This document shows, one piece after another, positions 61,493 to 64,000 of a stretch of 64,000 nucleotides of DNA. Numbering within the stretch: the first letter of the stretch is position 1; the number at the start of each line of letters is the position of its first letter. The translations under genes and the position numbers were made by a program. Source of the DNA: Clostridiales bacterium Firm_14 (GTDB taxonomy: Bacteria > Bacillota > Clostridia > Saccharofermentanales > Saccharofermentanaceae); NCBI GenBank assembly GCA_001604135.1, contig LVAT01000006.1:181379-245378 (forward strand), given 5' to 3'. The notes under the pieces are model-generated. The model ran no database searches. It saw nothing but the letters and a program-made list of their open reading frames with translations, and had not been told where the DNA came from.

Positions 61493-61558
61493 TTGCTTCC
61501 GTATTTCTTAAGCCATATACTCAGAACTTACATCTCTTACCTCTTTTCTTACATCTAA
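61493..61558 (+). pseudogene. internal fragment of a fourth integrase
   Basis: In frame it reads LLPYFLSHILRTYIS and soon stops. This aligns with LLPHFSCHILRHTYA of integrase 2, and the DNA itself is similar there (for example CATATACTCAGA in both). The catalytic HxxR block has lost the codon for the histidine after HILR. It overlaps the arm-type repeats. Confidence 0.6.
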
Positions 61559-61559
61559 C
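61549..61559 (+). repeat. arm-type repeat at the right ICE end
   Basis: TTACATCTAAC, identical to the tandem pair at 9609-9630; a shortened TTACATCT is at 61528-61535. Confidence 0.55.
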
Positions 61560-61670
61560 GGACAGATAGATACAGATAGTTGTAGTCAATTTTGGTTTAT
61601 CGGCATTTTGAGCAATATGAAAAATAGTGATATATAGAGACTATAAGAGGATATCCCGTATTGTCGGACC

Positions 61671-61700
61671 ATGTTTCCGACGATGAAGCCCTTGGACTAA
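61671..61700 (+). pseudogene. stranded 3' end of lysS (attR side)
   Basis: ATG TTT CCG ACG ATG AAG CCC TTG GAC TAA reads MFPTMKPLD, stop, the usual terminal sequence of bacterial LysS. No gene precedes it, so it is the old end of lysS cut off by the ICE. Confidence 0.8.
61674..61685 (+). other. attR core
   Basis: TTTCCGACGATG matches the attL core at 9503-9514 in 11 of 12 positions. GTCGGA (61663-61668) and TCCGAC (61676-61681) form an inverted pair 7 bases apart around it, the usual layout of a tyrosine recombinase core site. Confidence 0.75.
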
Positions 61701-61743
61701 CAAACCATTGATTTTATTGGCTTTGCGAGACCCAAGGCAAGAA

Positions 61744-61765
61744 TTTACGACGGATTTACGACGGA
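61744..61765 (+). repeat. tandem TTTACGACGGA repeat outside attR
   Basis: Two head-to-tail 11-base copies (61744-61754, 61755-61765), followed by a TTTCGTCATAA. The 11-base period and distance from the core mirror the arm repeats at the left end, but the sequence differs, so another integrase may use them. Confidence 0.55.
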
Positions 61766-61857
61766 TTTCGTCATAATGTGCCATATTATGAGAAATTACG
61801 GTCGTACAGAAGACAAATCAAGTTAATCCGTGACAACTTACAAAGATCATTATTCCC

Positions 61858-61893
61858 ACCCTGCGTCAGACCGGCGCAGGGTATTTTCTTTTT
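61858..61893 (+). terminator. terminator downstream of the stranded lysS end
   Basis: ACCCTGCG and CGCAGGGT form an 8-bp stem, followed by ATTTTCTTTTT. It may be the original lysS terminator. Confidence 0.75.
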
Positions 61894-61930
61894 GCAAAGC
61901 TAAAATAATAAATACGTGCGCGCGTGTATA

Positions 61931-61974
61931 TTAGCGCTTCCCTTCCTTCCCCCATACCCCTAACTAACCCTTTC
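61931..61974 (+). repeat. 44-bp long-distance repeat, copy outside the ICE
   Basis: Matches 17318-17361 in 42 of 44 positions. Because it lies beyond attR, it cannot belong to the inserted ICE itself. Confidence 0.85.
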
Positions 61975-62032
61975 TATCAAAAGAAGAATTACCGGCTAAA
62001 AGAGAATCTATTCCCTATCCACGCCAGCCGCG

Positions 62033-62058
62033 ACTTGAAGGGTTACGTCCCTTCAAGT
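62033..62058. repeat. perfect hairpin ACTTGAAGGG/CCCTTCAAGT
   Basis: Ten-base perfect arms with a TTACGT loop. Similar in sequence to the parA-upstream hairpin at 14983-15008. Confidence 0.6.
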
Positions 62059-62233
62059 TGTGGGTGGCAACGCAAGCGGTAGCGCGGGAGCAATAGGAAC
62101 GCGCACTAATGGAGAGTTGTGAATCGGCGAGTGTTCTAAACTCGAAAGAGTTTTGAATGCGAGCTGTTCTCAACTCGGAATGGTCGGTTTTAATTTACTT
62201 GAATGATAAATTTTACCAGCTAAGAGAGACTTG

Positions 62234-62259
62234 TGTGACGGCTGTGACGCTGTGACGGC
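62234..62259 (+). repeat. TGTGACGGC triple direct repeat
   Basis: TGTGACGGC (62234-62242), TGTGACGC (62243-62250) and TGTGACGGC (62251-62259) are adjacent. It could be an iteron or a recombinase arm site of the element relic. Confidence 0.55.
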
Positions 62260-62307
62260 TTTATTGATACCGACAGGTATTTTATAGTTTCCGTCACTAG
62301 CGTTTAA

Positions 62308-62345
62308 AACGCCCCTGATTTCTCAGAGGCGTTAGTCTGTTTTAT
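62308..62345 (+). terminator. terminator-like hairpin at the end of the relic
   Basis: AACGCC and GGCGTT pair around CCTGA-TTTC-TCAGA, followed by a T-rich tract. Confidence 0.6.
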
Positions 62346-62370
62346 TCAGGATTTCTTTTTCTATGACAAC

Positions 62371-62664
62371 GTGTCCTGCTTCTTCACTGGACTGAGCGAC
62401 GAAGCCTTCAGGTTCTTAGACAAGTTCTTCTTCTATCTGCCGTGTGCCTTGGCGTTCATATGCCCGATCTTAAGCTTCATCTTCGTCATGGCAAGGGACA
62501 GGATCCTTTACAAGTGCGCGGTAAGGCTGGCGGCTGAGATCGATGAAGAGGAATCAAGCGATGCCAGATCCGGCAGGAAGGTCGCCATATGTCCAAACTG
62601 CGGAGCCAAATCTTCCGCATATCTCAAGCACTGCAACAGCTGCGGTTGTTCGTTGGAGGAGTAG
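62371..62664 (+). CDS. zinc-ribbon membrane protein, possibly 5'-truncated
   Basis: A 97-residue frame with one or two hydrophobic segments (FFFYLPCALAFICPILSFIFVM) and a C-terminal zinc ribbon (CPNCGAKSSAYLKHCNSCG). The only available start is GTG 62371, with no ribosome site, while the frame stays open upstream to 62308. It could therefore be the 3' part of a longer gene cut by the element relic. The codon use is host-like. Function unknown. Confidence 0.5.
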   Translation: MSCFFTGLSDEAFRFLDKFFFYLPCALAFICPILSFIFVMARDRILYKCAVRLAAEIDEEESSDARSGRKVAICPNCGAKSSAYLKHCNSCGCSLEE

Positions 62665-62701
62665 TTGTTCAAGCACGCTCAAAACGAATTATCGTTGATG
62701 C

Positions 62702-63610
62702 CTACGGGATCTGTACCGTCAGAGACTCTTTAAAGACTTCCAGTACGGCTTCCTTTTGAACCCCGCCGTATTCTCCGTCAAATGACCACGCGATGTCCAT
62801 GTCTGAAACGAATGAACCCTTTGTAATGCGTGTTATCTGTATCAGCGGGTGATCTATTGCGCCTTCTCTAAGGACATTAAGCGCTTCCTTAGCCTGCGAA
62901 CGCGTTTCAGGCTTTCTGATCAGCATCATTTCCATGACACCGTCGTTATTATGGAAAGAATCATTCTTACCGAAATACTTTGCGTCAATTTCGCTTAAAT
63001 TGGATACGGCTCCGAAAATATAATCATCTTCAAAAGATCCGGAATCCGTTTCGATTGCCATATGGAAGCTGTCCCCCATATTCATATGCAGTTCGCCTAT
63101 CGCCCTAAGTATGTGTTTAGAGTACTCGAAGACTTTTTTCATCTGCTGGGTCGTTGCGAAATTCAGCGATGAAGATGAACCGAACGAAGCTACATAATTG
63201 AATATATGCCCGTTGACTTTTCCGGTATCACATCTGTAGGCTTTGCCTTTTAACAGAGTATCGATCGCTGCTTCAGTATCCTGAGGTATGCCCAAGGAAT
63301 TGGCAAAACTGTTTGTATGACCGCAGGGAATATAAGCAAACTTAGGGATCTCCTCAGCGCCTATATATCTGTTTATAACCTGATTAAATGTTCCGTCTCC
63401 GCCGCAGCATACAACTATCCCTGAATCATCCGAGAAACCGGTGCCCCATATAAGATTTTCTTCAGGCAATATCTTGGATAAGTTCAACACATATCCGTTA
63501 GATCTGAGCGTTTCGTTAACGGTATTAACAGCGGTATAGGAATTACCAATGCCTGCGGATTCATTAAATATGACCAGAGCTTTTTTCTCATTTAATTCCA
63601 TAAGTTCCAT
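62702..63610 (-). CDS. diacylglycerol kinase/sphingosine-kinase-like lipid kinase
   Basis: A 302-residue enzyme of the DagK/YegS catalytic family that phosphorylates lipid alcohols at the membrane. The N-terminal KKALVIFNESAGIGNSYTAV and the nucleotide-binding CCGGDGTFNQVIN are diagnostic, as is IPKFAYIPCGHTNSFANSLGIP with a family-typical G-T-N-(S/D) block. The C-terminal half is beta-rich (WSFDGEYGG). Length is normal. ATG 63610 and an in-frame ATG at 63601 both have weak ribosome sites. It is divergent from the TetR-like gene, with operator-like repeats between them. Confidence 0.88.
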   Translation of the reverse strand: MELMELNEKKALVIFNESAGIGNSYTAVNTVNETLRSNGYVLNLSKILPEENLIWGTGFSDDSGIVVCCGGDGTFNQVINRYIGAEEIPKFAYIPCGHTNSFANSLGIPQDTEAAIDTLLKGKAYRCDTGKVNGHIFNYVASFGSSSSLNFATTQQMKKVFEYSKHILRAIGELHMNMGDSFHMAIETDSGSFEDDYIFGAVSNLSEIDAKYFGKNDSFHNNDGVMEMMLIRKPETRSQAKEALNVLREGAIDHPLIQITRITKGSFVSDMDIAWSFDGEYGGVQKEAVLEVFKESLTVQIP

Positions 63611-63660
63611 CCAGTTATTGACACGGTGGTGTCACACTTGTAACATCAATATGATTATCT

Positions 63661-63716
63661 GACTGTAACACCGCCTAAATATATAGTCAATTCGCGTGCA
63701 ATTAACTGTTACAGTC
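63661..63716. promoter_or_regulatory. inverted operator pair between the divergent genes
   Basis: GACTGTAAC (63661-63669) and GTTACAGTC (63708-63716) are perfect inverted arms. TGTAACACCG and TGTAACGCCG repeats are also present. A likely target is the TetR-type protein encoded next door. Confidence 0.55.
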
Positions 63717-63761
63717 TCTGCACAATCTGTAACGCCGGACGGTTCATTTGGGAGAAATCAT

Positions 63762-64000
63762 ATGTCTCAGACTAAATCAAACCCTACACGAAACCTTTCA
63801 AACAACGAAGCCAACAGGATCACCAGGGAATCGATCTGCTCGGCTTTGCTCGAACTCATGAAGACCAAGGAGTTCAAGGAGATTTCCATATCCGAACTCG
63901 TCAGACGCGCTGGGGTATCGAGGCAGTCTTTCTACCGCAACTACAAAACAAAGGAAGATATCGTTTTAGAGATAGAACGCTCCATCGGTACGCACCTGAT
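63762..64000 (+). CDS. TetR/AcrR-type regulator, N-terminal part (cut by window edge)
   Basis: Starts at ATG 63762 after GGGAG. The visible 79 residues contain a TetR helix-turn-helix: ITRESICSALLELMKTKEFKEISISELVRRAGVSRQSFYRNYKTKEDIV is close to the family consensus (VxxIAxxAGVSxxxxYxxFxxK). The ligand-binding part lies beyond the window. It probably controls itself and the divergent lipid kinase gene through the GACTGTAAC/GTTACAGTC pair. Confidence 0.85.
   Translation, partial: MSQTKSNPTRNLSNNEANRITRESICSALLELMKTKEFKEISISELVRRAGVSRQSFYRNYKTKEDIVLEIERSIGTHL

Larger units (their letters stand above)
61170..61673. other. right-end noncoding region of the ICE
   Basis: About 500 bases without a convincing gene. 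It holds an integrase relic at 61493-61558, arm-type TTACATCT repeats at 61528-61559, and the attR core. A 54-codon frame at 61309 has no ribosome site and is not called. Confidence 0.55.
9503..61685. mobile_element. integrative and conjugative element inserted in the 3' end of lysS
   Basis: The element is bounded by the near-identical core TTYCCGACGATG, at 9503-9514 in lysS and at 61674-61685 before the stranded lysS end. It contains everything needed for movement: two excisionase/integrase pairs near the right end, ParA/ParB, MobC-like and MOBP relaxase genes, VirD4 and VirB4 ATPases, PrgI, Maff2, TrbL-like and CHAP proteins. The gene content resembles the Tn1549-like family of Clostridial ICEs. 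The restriction islands and the large helicase gene are AT-richer than the transfer backbone and look like later acquisitions. The exact crossover base within the core cannot be fixed by eye. Confidence 0.85.
61701..62345. other. relic of a second related element between attR and the chromosome
   Basis: About 640 bases with no gene but several ICE-like features: a direct repeat pair (61744-61765), a terminator (61858-61893), the 44-bp repeat (61931-61974), a TTGAAGGG hairpin (62033-62058), a triple TGTGACG repeat (62234-62259), and a second terminator (62308-62345). These resemble the ICE segments near 14.98 and 17.3 kb. Confidence 0.55.

Noticed and set aside
55735..61558. The two integrase fragments as halves of one gene split by the helicase insertion
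   Set aside because: Both are on the plus strand, but the C-terminal piece comes before the internal piece, so a simple insertion cannot explain them.
1..64000. tRNA, rRNA or CRISPR loci
   Set aside because: No cloverleaf-like tRNA sequence, rRNA segment or regular repeat-spacer array was seen on reading; a tRNAscan or Infernal run would be needed to exclude unusual RNAs.

Overview
The window looks like a low-to-mid GC member of the Clostridia (Bacillota), probably a gut or rumen anaerobe. Evidence is the strong Shine-Dalgarno sites (GGAGG, often 6-10 nt before the start), the class II LysS/GuaB/GreA housekeeping set, and a conjugative element with Clostridial-type Gram-positive transfer genes (Maff2, PrgI, DUF3801, CHAP, CnaB, sortase). 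No rRNA, tRNA or CRISPR array was seen.

Layout. 1-2348 (minus strand): edge-truncated AI-2E-type permease, an unknown polytopic membrane protein and a type IV prepilin peptidase. 2571-5104: glycogen phosphorylase with promoter and terminator. 5399-9529: a co-directional housekeeping run, zinc-ribbon protein, guaB, greA, lysS. About 9503-61685: one integrated conjugative element (ICE, about 52 kb) inserted in the 3' end of lysS. The native-looking end of lysS (codons for FPTMKPLD, stop) is stranded at 61674-61700, while lysS at 9529 now ends with element-supplied codons (FPTMRPTT). 61701-62345: noncoding DNA that shares repeats with the ICE and looks like the relic of a second, related element. 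62371-64000: chromosome again (a possibly 5'-truncated zinc-ribbon protein, a diacylglycerol-kinase-family protein, and a divergent TetR-type regulator cut by the window edge).

Inside the ICE, left to right: attachment end with arm-type repeats; zinc-ribbon repeat protein; a dynamin-like GTPase; a type II restriction-modification pair (SacI-family endonuclease call plus C5 methyltransferase); parA/parB; a lipoprotein; a 2122-residue surface protein with subtilase, NlpC/P60 and CnaB/VaFE parts, and its sortase; small regulators and unknowns; a Toprim protein; mobilisation genes (candidate oriT, MobC-like, MOBP-type relaxase); type IV secretion genes (DUF3801, VirD4, Maff2, TrbL-like, PrgI, VirB4, CHAP hydrolase); an AT-rich defence island resembling LlaJI (Vsr, two C5 methyltransferases, McrB-like and McrC-like proteins); a WYL regulator; an ImmA-type metallopeptidase operon behind a LexA-box-like site; a PemK/MazF-zinc-finger fusion; two complete excisionase-integrase pairs; and a 1730-residue sacsin-like ATPase/SF1 helicase fusion between the integrases and attR. 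Two integrase fragments flank that last gene, so the right end has been rebuilt more than once.

How it fits together. Transfer would run from oriT/MobC/relaxase through VirD4 to the VirB4-PrgI-TrbL-CHAP channel. The sorted surface protein may help attachment. ParA/ParB would stabilise the excised circle, ImmA and a LexA-like operator could tie excision to DNA damage, and three defence modules (SacI-like RM, LlaJI-like RM, sacsin-helicase) are cargo. All family assignments are by eye from motifs and should be read that way.
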